NCBI GenBank assembly: GCA_002364755.1
Contig: DEZI01000022.1
Coordinates: 160,124-224,123 of the forward strand
Source of the DNA: Stenotrophomonas maltophilia
GTDB taxonomy: Bacteria; Pseudomonadota; Gammaproteobacteria; Xanthomonadales; Xanthomonadaceae
Direction: 5' to 3'
DNA: 64,000 nucleotides
The notes under the pieces are model-generated. The model made no database searches. It was not told where the DNA came from and worked only from the letters and a program-made list of their open reading frames with translations. The position numbers and the translations under genes are program-made. Position 1 is the stretch's first letter; each line of letters begins with the position of its first letter. Shown one piece after another: positions 7,963 to 20,738 of the stretch.

Positions 7963-10047
7963 GTGAGTGTCGCTGGTTGTCCTGATGTCGCCGCCGCGCG
8001 CCGCCGCTGGCGATATGGCGGCGTGCTGCTGGCCCTGCTGGTGGCGTTGCCGGTGCGCGCCGATGACTGCAGCGGCCCGCTGCGGCTGGTGCATGCCTCG
8101 GCGCCGTCGTCGGTACCCGCCGGCCAGGCCGGGGCGGTGCACGGGGGCATCGCCGCGATGCTGGCCGCGCTGCGCACCGCCGAGCCATCGCTGCAGGTGC
8201 AGCCGGTGGCCGCCGACCTGCTGGGCGAGGGCCCGCTGCCGGCCGGCACGCAGGCGGTGCTGGGCTGGTCGCGTGGGCAGCTGCCTCCAGAGTGGCCGGC
8301 CAGCGCCACCTACCTCGAGATACCGCAGGTGATCGTACGCCGCCGCGATGCCCCGCCGATCCTCGACCTGGGCGGGCTGCGCGGGCAGACCGTGGCCACG
8401 CCCGATCCGGCATCGCTGTCGCCCCTGTTGCAGCGGCAGGCGCCCGGCGCACTGCTGCTGCCACCGGCACCGGTGGCCACCGCCCTGCGCCTGCTGGCGG
8501 CCTCGCAGGTGGATGCGGTGGTGGCCAACCTGGTCGACGTCGAGCGCCTGCTGCGGGAGGGCCACGACAACGCGCTGCAGGTCGCTGCGCCAGCCGGCTT
8601 CGACGATGCCTTGGTGCTGGCCACGACGCCGGCCTGCCGGCACTGGCTGGCCGTGTTCGACCCTCAGCTGGCACCGCTGTCCAGCGTGCGCGGCATCGCC
8701 TTGGCCACAGCGGGCAAATCTGCATCGAGGCCGGCGGACATACCGATGCCGACGTGGCTGCGCGGCCTCGCCGCCGCTTTGCTGGTCCTGCTCGGGCTGG
8801 GCCTGGTGCATGCCCTCGGTTACTGGCGGCTGCACCGCGAAGCGCAGCGCCGTCATGCCCTGCAGCAGCGCCTGCAGGAGGTCAGCGCGGGGCTGCCGGC
8901 AGTGGTCTATCGGACCCGGCGCAGCGCCACGGGCGAGTACAGCGTGCTCTACCTGACCGGCGACGTGCAGGCGCTGTTCGGCATGAGCGTGGACACCGCG
9001 CGCGTCGAGCACTGGCGGCTGCTGGCGGCCGTGCACCCGGAGGATCGCGGACCGGTGATGGCCCATGTCGACGCGGCGGCGCTGGTGCGCGGGCCGATCG
9101 ACGTCACCTTCCGCGCCCGCGGGCGGATGGGCTGGCGATGGGTGCGTTCGCACGGGCGGCCGGTGGCCTGCAGCGACGGCGATGCCAGCGGCGTCGAATG
9201 GACCGGCTACTGGATGGACGTGACCGAGGCGCAGATGCGTGCGGCCACCTTGAACGATGCACGGCGCGAAGCCGAGCAGGCGGTGGTGGCCAAGGCCCAC
9301 TTCCTGGCCAGCATGAGCCAGGAGATCGGTGCGCCGATGAACACGCTGATGAGCATGCTCGACGATCTGGCAGAGACGTCGCTGGATCCGCGCCAGCGGG
9401 AGCTGCTGGCCACCCTCGACGAGGCGGCCGCGATGCTGCGGCAGATCCTCGCCGAGGTGCTGGACAGCGAGCGGCAGCGTGAGGGCGGCCGTTCCTCCCA
9501 GGCGGTGCCGACCGATCTGGCCGCGCTGCTGCGGGGCGTGCAGCGTCTGCTGGCGCCGCTGGCCGCAAGCAAGGGTCTGCATCTGCACTGCGTGCTGGAC
9601 CCGGCGCTGCAGGCCGGGTCACTGGTCGACGGCCTGCGCCTGAGGCAGATCCTGTTCAACCTGGCGGGCAACGCGCTCAAGTTCACCGCGCACGGCGGGG
9701 TCGAGCTGCGCCTGCAGGTGCTGCGCCAGGCGGCTGCCGGCCAGCATCTGCGGCTGCAGGTGGCCGACACCGGCGTGGGCATCAGCCCGGCGCGGCAGCG
9801 GGCGGTGTTCGCGCCTTATACGCAGGCCGAGGCCTCGACCACCCGCCGCTTCGGTGGCAGTGGCCTGGGCCTGGCCATCTGCCGCGAGCTGGCCGCCGCG
9901 CTGGGCGGCGAACTGCAGCTGCACAGCGTCCCCGACGAGGGCACCACCGTCAGTCTGGACCTGTACCTGCCTGCGTGCGACGCCCCTCCAGCGTCGGCGC
10001 CACAGGCCGTACAGGCCACGGCCGTGGGCGGATCAGTGCGCCAGTAG
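7963..10047 (+). CDS. membrane sensor histidine kinase-like protein lacking the phospho-acceptor histidine
   Basis: Start is GTG with AGGAG five to six bases upstream. Order of parts in 694 residues: signal sequence (to about 32), periplasmic bacterial solute-binding-like domain (about 35-260), one membrane helix (265-288), PAS-like region (about 300-425), HisKA-like dimerisation helix (about 440-505) and HATPase (about 540-675) with DTGVGIS and GGSGLGLAI intact. In the HisKA box the usual MSHEIRTPMN reads MSQEIGAPMN, with Gln at residue 453. The layout resembles BvgS/EvgS-type sensors but without receiver or Hpt domains. It should bind ATP but cannot autophosphorylate at the canonical site. 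No response regulator is adjacent. Its 3' end overlaps gltD by 15 nt, convergently. Confidence 0.85.
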   Translation: MSVAGCPDVAAARRRWRYGGVLLALLVALPVRADDCSGPLRLVHASAPSSVPAGQAGAVHGGIAAMLAALRTAEPSLQVQPVAADLLGEGPLPAGTQAVLGWSRGQLPPEWPASATYLEIPQVIVRRRDAPPILDLGGLRGQTVATPDPASLSPLLQRQAPGALLLPPAPVATALRLLAASQVDAVVANLVDVERLLREGHDNALQVAAPAGFDDALVLATTPACRHWLAVFDPQLAPLSSVRGIALATAGKSASRPADIPMPTWLRGLAAALLVLLGLGLVHALGYWRLHREAQRRHALQQRLQEVSAGLPAVVYRTRRSATGEYSVLYLTGDVQALFGMSVDTARVEHWRLLAAVHPEDRGPVMAHVDAAALVRGPIDVTFRARGRMGWRWVRSHGRPVACSDGDASGVEWTGYWMDVTEAQMRAATLNDARREAEQAVVAKAHFLASMSQEIGAPMNTLMSMLDDLAETSLDPRQRELLATLDEAAAMLRQILAEVLDSERQREGGRSSQAVPTDLAALLRGVQRLLAPLAASKGLHLHCVLDPALQAGSLVDGLRLRQILFNLAGNALKFTAHGGVELRLQVLRQAAAGQHLRLQVADTGVGISPARQRAVFAPYTQAEASTTRRFGGSGLGLAICRELAAALGGELQLHSVPDEGTTVSLDLYLPACDAPPASAPQAVQATAVGGSVRQ

Positions 10048-11478
10048 GCGCACGATGCTGGCGGCGGCGTCGCGGCCTTCGGCCACGGCGGTCACCACCA
10101 GGTCCGCACCGCGCACGGCATCGCCACCGGCGAACAGGCGCGGGTGCGAGGTCTGGTACGGCAGGCGGTCCTTGCCACCGGCAACGATGCGGCCATTGGA
10201 CTGGCCTTCCACACCGTGCTCGGACAGCCACGCCGGCAGCGTCGGCGAGAAGCCGAACGCGATGATCACCACGTCCGCTTCCAGCAGCGATTCACTGCCC
10301 TCGATCGGCACCGCGTTCTGGCGGCCATTGGCATCCGGTTCGCCGAGACGGGTCTCGACCACGGTCACGCCGATCACTTCGTCATCGGCACCGGCTTCGA
10401 TCGACAGCGGCTGGCGGTTGAACAGGAAACGCACGCCCTCCTCGCGCGCGTTGGCCACTTCGCGCGCGCTGCCGGGCATGTTCGCCTCGTCGCGGCGGTA
10501 GGCGCAGGTCACCTTGGCCGCACCCAGGCGCACCGCGCTGCGCACGCAGTCCATGCCGGTGTCGCCGCCGCCGAGCACGACCACGCGCTTGCCGTTGAGG
10601 TCGGGCAGGGCGATGGTGTCTTCCCAGCCGGCAATCGGCCGGCCCTTCGGATCATCGCCGCTGACGATGCGGCTGTTCTGCACCAAAAACGGCAGCGCCG
10701 GCAGCACGCCCTTCAGGTCCTGGCCGTCCAGGCCACCATCGGTGTAGCGGTAGGCGCCGGTGCCGACGAACACCGCATCGTGGCTGTCCAGCAGCTGCTG
10801 CACGCTGACATCGCGGCCGACCTCCACGCCCAGGCGGAACTGCACACCCATGCCCTCCAGCACCTCGCGGCGGCGGTGGATCACGTCCTTGTCCAGCTTG
10901 AAGCTGGGGATGCCGAACTGCAGCAGGCCGCCGATCTGTTCGTAGCGGTCGTAGACCACGGCGGTGATGCCGGCGCGCGCCAGGCGGTCGGCGCAGGCCA
11001 GGCCGGCCGGACCGGCACCGATCACCGCCACGCTCTGGCCGGTGGGCTGCACCGCGTCCAGGTCGGGGCGCCAGCCGCTGGCCAGCGCGGTATCGACGAT
11101 GTACTTCTCCACCGCACCGATGGTCACCGCGCCGAATTCCTCCAGCGTGCAGCTGCCTTCGCACAGACGGTCCTGCGGGCAGACGCGGCCGCACACTTCA
11201 GGCAGCGGGTTGGTGCTGTGGCACAGGGTGGCAGCTTCGTGGATGCGGTTTTCCTGCACCAGCTGCAGCCACTGCGGAATGGCGTTGTGCACCGGGCACT
11301 TCCAGCTGCAGTACGGGTTGCCGCAGTCCAGGCAGCGGCCGGCCTGGTACTGGGCGTCTTCCTTGCCGAACTTGCCGTACAGCTCACCCCAGTCGCCGGA
11401 GGTGCGCAGTTCGACCGGGATGCGCTGCGGCATGGTCCGGGGCAGATCGAGGAACTGGAATGCTTGCTTGCGGCTCAT
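10033..11478 (-). CDS. gltD: glutamate synthase (NADPH) small subunit GltD
   Basis: GltD (481 residues) takes electrons from NADPH through FAD and iron-sulfur clusters and passes them to GltB for glutamate formation from glutamine and 2-oxoglutarate. Visible motifs are the N-terminal cysteine set CLDCGNPYCSWKC, the FAD site VAVIGAGPAGLACAD and the NADPH site VVVLGGGDTGMDC. It lies 61 nt downstream of gltB in the same direction, with a REP unit in the gap. The end overlaps the convergent sensor gene. Confidence 0.97.
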   Translation of the reverse strand: MSRKQAFQFLDLPRTMPQRIPVELRTSGDWGELYGKFGKEDAQYQAGRCLDCGNPYCSWKCPVHNAIPQWLQLVQENRIHEAATLCHSTNPLPEVCGRVCPQDRLCEGSCTLEEFGAVTIGAVEKYIVDTALASGWRPDLDAVQPTGQSVAVIGAGPAGLACADRLARAGITAVVYDRYEQIGGLLQFGIPSFKLDKDVIHRRREVLEGMGVQFRLGVEVGRDVSVQQLLDSHDAVFVGTGAYRYTDGGLDGQDLKGVLPALPFLVQNSRIVSGDDPKGRPIAGWEDTIALPDLNGKRVVVLGGGDTGMDCVRSAVRLGAAKVTCAYRRDEANMPGSAREVANAREEGVRFLFNRQPLSIEAGADDEVIGVTVVETRLGEPDANGRQNAVPIEGSESLLEADVVIIAFGFSPTLPAWLSEHGVEGQSNGRIVAGGKDRLPYQTSHPRLFAGGDAVRGADLVVTAVAEGRDAAASIVRLLAH

Positions 11479-11507
11479 GGCGGGCTCTGGAATGCGGGGA
11501 GGGACGT

Positions 11508-11530
11508 TGCCGGCCAGCGGCCGGCACTAC
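11508..11530 (-). repeat. REP unit between gltB and gltD
   Basis: Read on the minus strand this is GTAG followed by the dyad TGCCGGCC-GCT-GGCCGGCA. It sits within the 61-nt gltB-gltD spacer, so it would be transcribed inside the operon mRNA. Confidence 0.9.
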
Positions 11531-11539
11531 CGGAAAACA

Positions 11540-15994
<4,455 letters not shown>

Positions 15995-16018
15995 CTCTAC
16001 CTCGATGCGTAATGAAAT

Positions 16019-16158
16019 GAGCAGGGACACTCGTGCCCGCTCAATCCCTGGAGCGCATCATGAGGCCACCGGATGCCTCGACTAGATCACAGTTGTTGCA
16101 ACGCCGCAATACACGGTTGCGCGTGCAACCAAAACGCCGGCAAACCCTTGCCGGCGTT
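16019..16158 (-). promoter_or_regulatory. gltB upstream region with several dyads
   Basis: Three inverted repeats precede gltB on the minus strand: an imperfect hairpin with GAGC/GCTC ends at 16019-16042, GTTGCAAC at 16095-16102, and GGTTGC-GCGT-GCAACC at 16115-16130. The two GTTGC/GCAAC dyads could be regulator binding sites; no regulator is identified. The outer part (16133-16158) is the terminator of the neighbouring gene. Confidence 0.35.
16133..16158 (-). terminator. strong hairpin terminator downstream of the 16168-16557 gene
   Basis: AACGCCGGCAA (16133-16143) and TTGCCGGCGTT (16148-16158) form an 11-bp perfect stem with a 4-nt loop. On the minus strand it begins 10 nt after the lipoprotein stop and is followed by TTGG and T-rich bases, consistent with Rho-independent termination. 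Confidence 0.75.
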
Positions 16159-16167
16159 GGTTTTCAC

Positions 16168-16557
16168 TCAGCCGCAGCGGGCACCGCTGACCAGCCCCTT
16201 TTCATCCACTTCGATGTTCAGGCGATCGCCCAGGAACTCCATCGTGGCTACGTCATTGGGCTTGAGCACGCGCACCTGGCTGGCGGCGGCATCTTCCTGG
16301 GCCTGCTTGCCCAGCGCGTCGGTGTAGGCTTGGCCGACCAGGCTCTGTACCTGGCTGGCATCGCAGGTGCCGGCCGGCGGTGCTTCGATGGCCTTGCCGG
16401 CTTCATCGGCCGGGGCCTTGGCGGCTTCGGCGGCCTGCTGGGCGTGGGCGGTGGCCGAATCCTGCTCATCCAGCGCCGGTGCCTGGCAGGCGGACAACGC
16501 CAGCACGGCCGGCAGCAACAGGACAGAGAGCGAACGGGCGCGAATCTGGAACGACAT
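16168..16557 (-). CDS. I78-family peptidase inhibitor-like lipoprotein (copy 1)
   Basis: A 129-residue protein with a lipoprotein signal ending LSAC, an Ala/Glu-rich linker (about 25-65) and a C-terminal I78 domain. The domain shows TCDASQVQSLVGQ, VRVLKPND and DRLNIEVDEKG followed by a terminal RCG, as in I78 serine-protease inhibitors. Two adjacent ATGs exist; the second (16557) has GGAG at correct spacing. It probably sits in the outer or inner membrane facing the periplasm, where it could restrain proteases. Two paralogues lie at 17760 and 23132. Confidence 0.85.
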   Translation of the reverse strand: MSFQIRARSLSVLLLPAVLALSACQAPALDEQDSATAHAQQAAEAAKAPADEAGKAIEAPPAGTCDASQVQSLVGQAYTDALGKQAQEDAAASQVRVLKPNDVATMEFLGDRLNIEVDEKGLVSGARCG

Positions 16558-16673
16558 CATGACTCCGGAAGAGAAGGGACCGTGAAGACCCGAGCATAGC
16601 CGCGAAGCTCCCCTCACGTGTTTGTCTTGCGTTATTGACGTGGCCACGCCGCGCCGATCGCCACACTGTCAGC

Positions 16674-17726
16674 ATGCCTATTGCCCCCACCCCCGAACGA
16701 CAGGCCGCACGCGCGGCGGGCCTGCGCTATGTCGATGACACCCAGCCCGGCATCAGCCGGCGCCGCGCAGGCAAGGGCTTTGCCTACCGGGACGCTGATG
16801 GCCACGCGGTGCGCGATGCCGCCACGCTCCAGCGCATCCGAGCGCTGGCCATCCCGCCGGCTTACAACGCCGTGTGGATCTGCGCGCATGCCAACGGCCA
16901 CCTGCAGGCCACCGGCCGCGATGCGCGCGGGCGCAAGCAGTACCGCTATCACGCCGACTGGGCGGCAATGCGTGATTCGGGCAAATTCGACCGCACCATC
17001 GCCTTCGGCGAAGCGCTGCCTGCCCTGCGCCGCAGACTCAGCCGCGATCTCAAGCAGCGTGGTTACCCGCGCGAGAAGGTGCTGGCGGTAGTGGTCGCGC
17101 TGCTGGCCGACACTCTGGTGCGGGTGGGCAATGAAACCTATGCCAAGGAAAACAAGTCCTATGGCCTGACCACGCTGCGCAACCGTCACCTCGACCTGCT
17201 GCGCGGGGGCCGCGTGCGCATGCGCTTCCGCGGCAAGTCGGGGCAGCTGCATGAGGTGACTGTCGGCGACCGCCGCCTGGGCACCTTGGTGCGCGGCGTG
17301 CAGCAGTTGCCAGGGCAGGCGCTGTTCCAGTACCGCGACGACGACGGTGTCGTGCAGCCGGTCGATTCCGGTGCGGTCAATGACTACCTGCGCGAGGTAA
17401 TGGGCGAGGACTTCACCGCCAAGGATTTCCGCACCTGGGGCGGCACCCTGGCGGCGGTACAGACCTTCGCCGCCACCGAGCTGCCCGAGCCGTCCAGTCA
17501 GCGGGCGCTGGCCAAGGCGCAGCGCGAGGTGGTGTGCCAGGTGGCCGCGCGGCTGGGCAATACGCCGGCGGTCTGCCGCAAGGCCTATATCGACCCGTGC
17601 GTATTTGCCGGCTGGGAACGTGGCGAACTGTCCGCGCTGGCCGGTCTGCGCGGCCCACGACAGTGGGAGCAGGCCACGCTGAAGGTGCTGCGCCGGGCGC
17701 GGCGGTTGGCCAAGCGCCGCGCCTGA
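16674..17726 (+). CDS. type IB DNA topoisomerase
   Basis: A 350-residue protein of the poxvirus/Deinococcus-type TopIB family, which relaxes supercoils through a 3'-phosphotyrosyl intermediate. Visible features are the N-terminal GKGFAYRDADG and RIRALAIPPAY motifs, the catalytic-domain motif ETYAKENKSYGLTTLRNRH, DFRTWGGTLAA, and the active-site Tyr of RKAYIDP at residue 305. I chose ATG 16674; a TTG 39 bases upstream is in frame but unsupported. Bacterial TopIB is sporadic but regular in Xanthomonadaceae. Confidence 0.93.
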   Translation: MPIAPTPERQAARAAGLRYVDDTQPGISRRRAGKGFAYRDADGHAVRDAATLQRIRALAIPPAYNAVWICAHANGHLQATGRDARGRKQYRYHADWAAMRDSGKFDRTIAFGEALPALRRRLSRDLKQRGYPREKVLAVVVALLADTLVRVGNETYAKENKSYGLTTLRNRHLDLLRGGRVRMRFRGKSGQLHEVTVGDRRLGTLVRGVQQLPGQALFQYRDDDGVVQPVDSGAVNDYLREVMGEDFTAKDFRTWGGTLAAVQTFAATELPEPSSQRALAKAQREVVCQVAARLGNTPAVCRKAYIDPCVFAGWERGELSALAGLRGPRQWEQATLKVLRRARRLAKRRA

Positions 17727-17733
17727 GGTCCTG

Positions 17734-17755
17734 GTAGCGTCGAGCGTGCTCGACG
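17734..17755. repeat. REP-like GTAG dyad
   Basis: GTAG followed by CGTCGAGC-GT-GCTCGACG, between the convergent topoisomerase and lipoprotein genes. The arms differ from other units in the window but keep the GTAG head and full pairing. Confidence 0.75.
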
Positions 17756-17759
17756 GCGG

Positions 17760-18104
17760 TTACCCGCAGTAAATGGCGGTGATGTTGTTGGTACGGCCGG
17801 TTTCGATCGTCAGGCGGTCACCGCCTTTTTGTGCCGCACCCGCCGCCGGATCGGCATTGCCGCTGGCGGTGTTGCCGCTGCGCTCGCGGCTGCCGCGCAG
17901 AACCTGCACGTGCAGGCTGTCGCTGTCCACGCGGGCGCGTTCGATGGTGACTGCCGAGGCAGCCAAACCAACCGCGCCGCGCACCATGTTGGTGTGGCAC
18001 TGGCCGGAAATCACGCCATCGATCGGCTGGACCTGGGCAACCGGACTGCTGCTGCAGGCGGCAAGGGCGAAGCAGGCGGCGGCGGTGGCAATTGCATGTT
18101 TCAT
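17760..18104 (-). CDS. I78-like lipoprotein (copy 2)
   Basis: A 114-residue lipoprotein with signal MKHAIATAAACFALAAC and GAGGA upstream of the ATG. The mature part ends with DRLTIETGRTNNITAIYCG, which follows the I78 pattern of copies 1 and 3 (DRL-I-E-V-D...CG). The middle is more divergent and has a Gly/Ala-rich insertion (about 75-93). Assignment to I78 is by pattern only, weaker than for the other two copies. Confidence 0.7.
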   Translation of the reverse strand: MKHAIATAAACFALAACSSSPVAQVQPIDGVISGQCHTNMVRGAVGLAASAVTIERARVDSDSLHVQVLRGSRERSGNTASGNADPAAGAAQKGGDRLTIETGRTNNITAIYCG

Positions 18105-18250
18105 CTGGGCATTCCTCGTGTCCTGGCTTGAAGAGTGCGACGACACGCGTGGTGGCGGAATGAATGCCGTGCACGCGATGGACACGGTGCGCTCACCGCC
18201 GCCCACAGTGCGGGTAGGGACACTGCACGAGCGGCGCACGCCGCCCCCCG

Positions 18251-18272
18251 GTAGTGCCGGCCGCTGGCTGGC
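18251..18272. repeat. REP unit upstream of the SDR gene
   Basis: GTAGTGCCGGCC followed by GCT and GGCTGGC: one mismatch from the perfect TGCCGGCC dyad. It ends 28 nt before the SDR start, so it lies in the presumed 5' leader. Confidence 0.75.
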
Positions 18273-18300
18273 GACCCCATTCCCTCCCGAGGAGACCTGC

Positions 18301-19407
18301 ATGGCCACCACCAAGAAGACCCCCGCCCGCCGCAAGGCATCGCCCAAGGTGCGCAAAGGCAGCACCACGCCGAAAACCGTTGCCGAAACCGACCGCCCGC
18401 GCGTGGTGAAGACCGCCACCCGCAAGGCTGCCGGCAGCGACCCGCGCGCGGCGCGCGTGGCATCGCGACAGCGGCGCCTGCAGGACCAGGAGAAGGCCAA
18501 GGACGCACGCGCAACCAGGAAGGCGGCGAAGAAGACCGCCACCCAGGCTGGTGCGCGCAGGCAGCCGGAAACGATGCCGGCCCAGCACCTGGCCAAGCCC
18601 GGCCACGAACACGCACTCGAACTTGCGCCGCGCTTCCTCGCCCCGGACTACGTCGGCAGCGGCAAGCTGCAGGGCATGCGCGCGATCATCACCGGCGGTG
18701 ATTCCGGCATCGGCCGCGCCGTGGCCGTGCTGTTCGCCCGCGAAGGCGCCGACGTGGCGGTACTGCATCTGGACGAAGCCGAGGATGCGGACATCACCCG
18801 CCAGCACGTGGAACGCGAAGGCGGGCGCTGCGTGGTCATCGCCGGTGACGTACGCGATCCGCGCTTCTGCAACAAGGCGGTAAAGCAGGTGGCGAAGGCG
18901 TTCGGCGGCATCGACATCCTGGTCAACAACGCGGCGTTCCAGCTGCATTGCGAGCGTCTGGAAGACCTGGAAGACGCGCACCTGCAGGAAACGCTGCAGA
19001 CCAACATCGGCGGCTACATCCAGATGGCGCGGGCGGTGCTGCCGCACCTGGGCGAGGGCGCCAGCATCATCAACACCGGCTCTGAGACCGGCCTGTTCGG
19101 CAGCAAGGCACTGATCGACTACTCGGCCACCAAGGGCGCCATCCATGCCTTCACCAAGGCGCTGGCCAGCCAGCTGCTGCCGCGTGGCATCCGGGTGAAC
19201 TGCGTGGCGCCGGGACCGGTGTGGACGCCGCTGAACCCGGCAGACAAGCCGGCCGAGGACGTGGCCGAGTTCGGCAAGAACAGTGACATGGGGCGCGCCG
19301 CGCAGCCGGAAGAGCTGTCACCTGCCTATGTGTTCCTCGCCTCGCCAGCCTGTGCCAGCTACATCAGCGGGGTCATCCTGCCGGTGATGGGCGGGCCGCA
19401 CGGCTGA
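18301..19407 (+). CDS. short-chain dehydrogenase/reductase with a Lys/Ala-rich N-terminal tail
   Basis: ATG 18301 has GAGGAG six bases upstream. Residues 1 to about 85 are rich in Lys, Arg, Ala and Thr (ATTKKTPARRKASPKVRK) and look disordered, like H1-type histone tails. Residues about 100-368 form a classical SDR of the YghA/YhxC type: GGDSGIGRAVAVLF for NAD(P), NNAAF, and the Ser...Tyr-x3-Lys site with IDYSATKGA. The substrate is unknown. The basic tail is unusual for an SDR and may bind nucleic acid or acidic surfaces. Confidence 0.88.
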   Translation: MATTKKTPARRKASPKVRKGSTTPKTVAETDRPRVVKTATRKAAGSDPRAARVASRQRRLQDQEKAKDARATRKAAKKTATQAGARRQPETMPAQHLAKPGHEHALELAPRFLAPDYVGSGKLQGMRAIITGGDSGIGRAVAVLFAREGADVAVLHLDEAEDADITRQHVEREGGRCVVIAGDVRDPRFCNKAVKQVAKAFGGIDILVNNAAFQLHCERLEDLEDAHLQETLQTNIGGYIQMARAVLPHLGEGASIINTGSETGLFGSKALIDYSATKGAIHAFTKALASQLLPRGIRVNCVAPGPVWTPLNPADKPAEDVAEFGKNSDMGRAAQPEELSPAYVFLASPACASYISGVILPVMGGPHG

Positions 19408-19453
19408 CGCGCTGAGTCTGCCCGATATGGCCGTCGGCACGGCCGATGCTCCG

Positions 19454-19476
19454 GTAGTGCCGGCTGCTGTCCGGCA
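19454..19476. repeat. REP unit between convergent genes
   Basis: GTAGTGCCGG-CTGCTG-TCCGGCA, a degenerate member of the TGCCGGCC type, located between the SDR and serine hydrolase 3' ends. Confidence 0.75.
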
Positions 19477-19479
19477 ACC

Positions 19480-20577
19480 TCAGGGCACGGTCTCCCCACG
19501 CCCATAGAGATCGGCGATGCGCGGAATGAACCGCTGGGGGTTGGCACCGACCAGGTTGGTCAGCACCACCACCGCCACGCCGCGGTCGGGGTAGATGATG
19601 AAGGCCGAGCGCGCGCCGCCGATGCCGGCAACCTGACGGTCCGGCACCGCCTGCAGCACTGGCCAGCCGGCGGCCCACGGGCCGGCCCGGCCATCGGCGA
19701 GCGGCTCGGCCGTCCACATGCGCGTGCGCGCGGGCTCGCCAAGCAGGCGGCCGTCGGCCAGCGCGGCCAGCCAACGGGCGGTGTCATCGGCGGTGGTCAG
19801 GATGCCGCCGCCTGCCCAGAGGCTGGGTGGCACGTCGTAAAACCAGTGCGACAGCCGTGTCGGCGTGTCAGCGGCTTCGGTCGCGCGCGGCGCGAGGCTG
19901 TACATCGTCGCCGCATCGGGCACCAAGTCGTAGCTGTCGCCGAAGGTGGTGCGGTCCATCCCGACCGTGCCGAACTGGCTGCTGGCGAGGAAGCGTTCGT
20001 AGGGCATGCCCGATTGCCGCGCGATGATCCGCGCCAGCAGCAGGTAGTTGGTCTGGTTGTAGGCGAAGCGCTGGCCGGGTGCGGCATCCATCGGCCGCGC
20101 GGTCACGGCCTGCCAGGCCTGCGCCTCGGTACCTCCACCCAGCAGGCCATGTTCATCGAGAATGTCCGGCAGGCCCGAGGTGTGCGCGAGCAGCTGGCGC
20201 ACGCGAACGTTCTGCCAGGCCGGCGGCAGCGCATCGAGATAGCGCGCCAGCGGCGCATCCAGATCCAGCCTGCCCTGCTGCGCCAGCTGCGCGACCGCCA
20301 CGCCGGTGAAGGCCTTGGTGGCCGAGTTCAGCGGGAAGCGCGTGCTGCGCGTGGCGGCGATGCCGTTTTCCACGTTGGCCAGGCCGAAGGCTTCGGACAG
20401 CACGACCTGGCCGCCCTTGACCACGGCCACCTGCAGGCCGGGGATGCGCTCGTCCTGCATGGTCTGGCGGATCAGGCGGCGTGCCTGCTCGTTGGCGGCA
20501 TCAGGGCCGGGCGGAGCGGCGACCACTGGCAGGGTGGCGAGAAGCAGCAGAAGGACGGTCAGCGTTGGGCGGAACAT
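19480..20577 (-). CDS. class C beta-lactamase-like serine hydrolase, exported
   Basis: A 365-residue protein with signal peptide (MFRPTLTVLLLLLATLPVVAA) and a beta-lactamase/esterase fold (PF00144 type). SATK (SxxK) supplies the nucleophile and general base. The second motif reads AYNQTNYLLL where beta-lactamases and many esterases have YSN. The third region is GIGGARSAF. These features fit a periplasmic esterase or DD-peptidase-like hydrolase better than a true AmpC. It diverges from a BlaI/M56 pair whose operator dyads lie between them, so it may be part of that regulon. Start 20577 is preceded by GGGA; ATG 20583 is an alternative. Confidence 0.82.
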   Translation of the reverse strand: MFRPTLTVLLLLLATLPVVAAPPGPDAANEQARRLIRQTMQDERIPGLQVAVVKGGQVVLSEAFGLANVENGIAATRSTRFPLNSATKAFTGVAVAQLAQQGRLDLDAPLARYLDALPPAWQNVRVRQLLAHTSGLPDILDEHGLLGGGTEAQAWQAVTARPMDAAPGQRFAYNQTNYLLLARIIARQSGMPYERFLASSQFGTVGMDRTTFGDSYDLVPDAATMYSLAPRATEAADTPTRLSHWFYDVPPSLWAGGGILTTADDTARWLAALADGRLLGEPARTRMWTAEPLADGRAGPWAAGWPVLQAVPDRQVAGIGGARSAFIIYPDRGVAVVVLTNLVGANPQRFIPRIADLYGRGETVP

Positions 20578-20680
20578 GGGCATTCCCGGCGGGGTGTCGG
20601 AGATCGGATGCGCAGGGCGGGCAGAAGGTTTAAGCCGTTCACCCGCCCCTGCCGTTCGTCGGCCCATGACTTCCGGGGGG

Positions 20681-20738
20681 TTGACTACAGCTGTCGTCAC
20701 GCGGAGAGTGGCGACACGTGTAGTCAAGGGAGGATGTC
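20681..20738 (+). promoter_or_regulatory. promoter with two BlaI-type operator dyads upstream of the blaI-like gene
   Basis: Operator 1 (20683-20698) is GACTACAGCTGTCGTC, one mismatch from a perfect GACTACA-N2-TGTAGTC palindrome. Operator 2 (20710-20725) is GGCGACACGTGTAGTC, with an exact right arm. Each contains an 8-bp palindrome (ACAGCTGT, ACACGTGT). A -35-like TTGACT (20681-20686) overlaps operator 1. The ribosome site GGGAGG follows at 20728-20733. BlaI/MecI repressors bind TACA-N2-TGTA type dyads, so autoregulation is likely. Confidence 0.75.

Noticed and set aside
19480..20577. Antibiotic-resistance beta-lactamase
   Set aside because: SxxK is present but the YxN motif is AYNQ and the third motif is not KTG; better called a serine hydrolase of the same fold.
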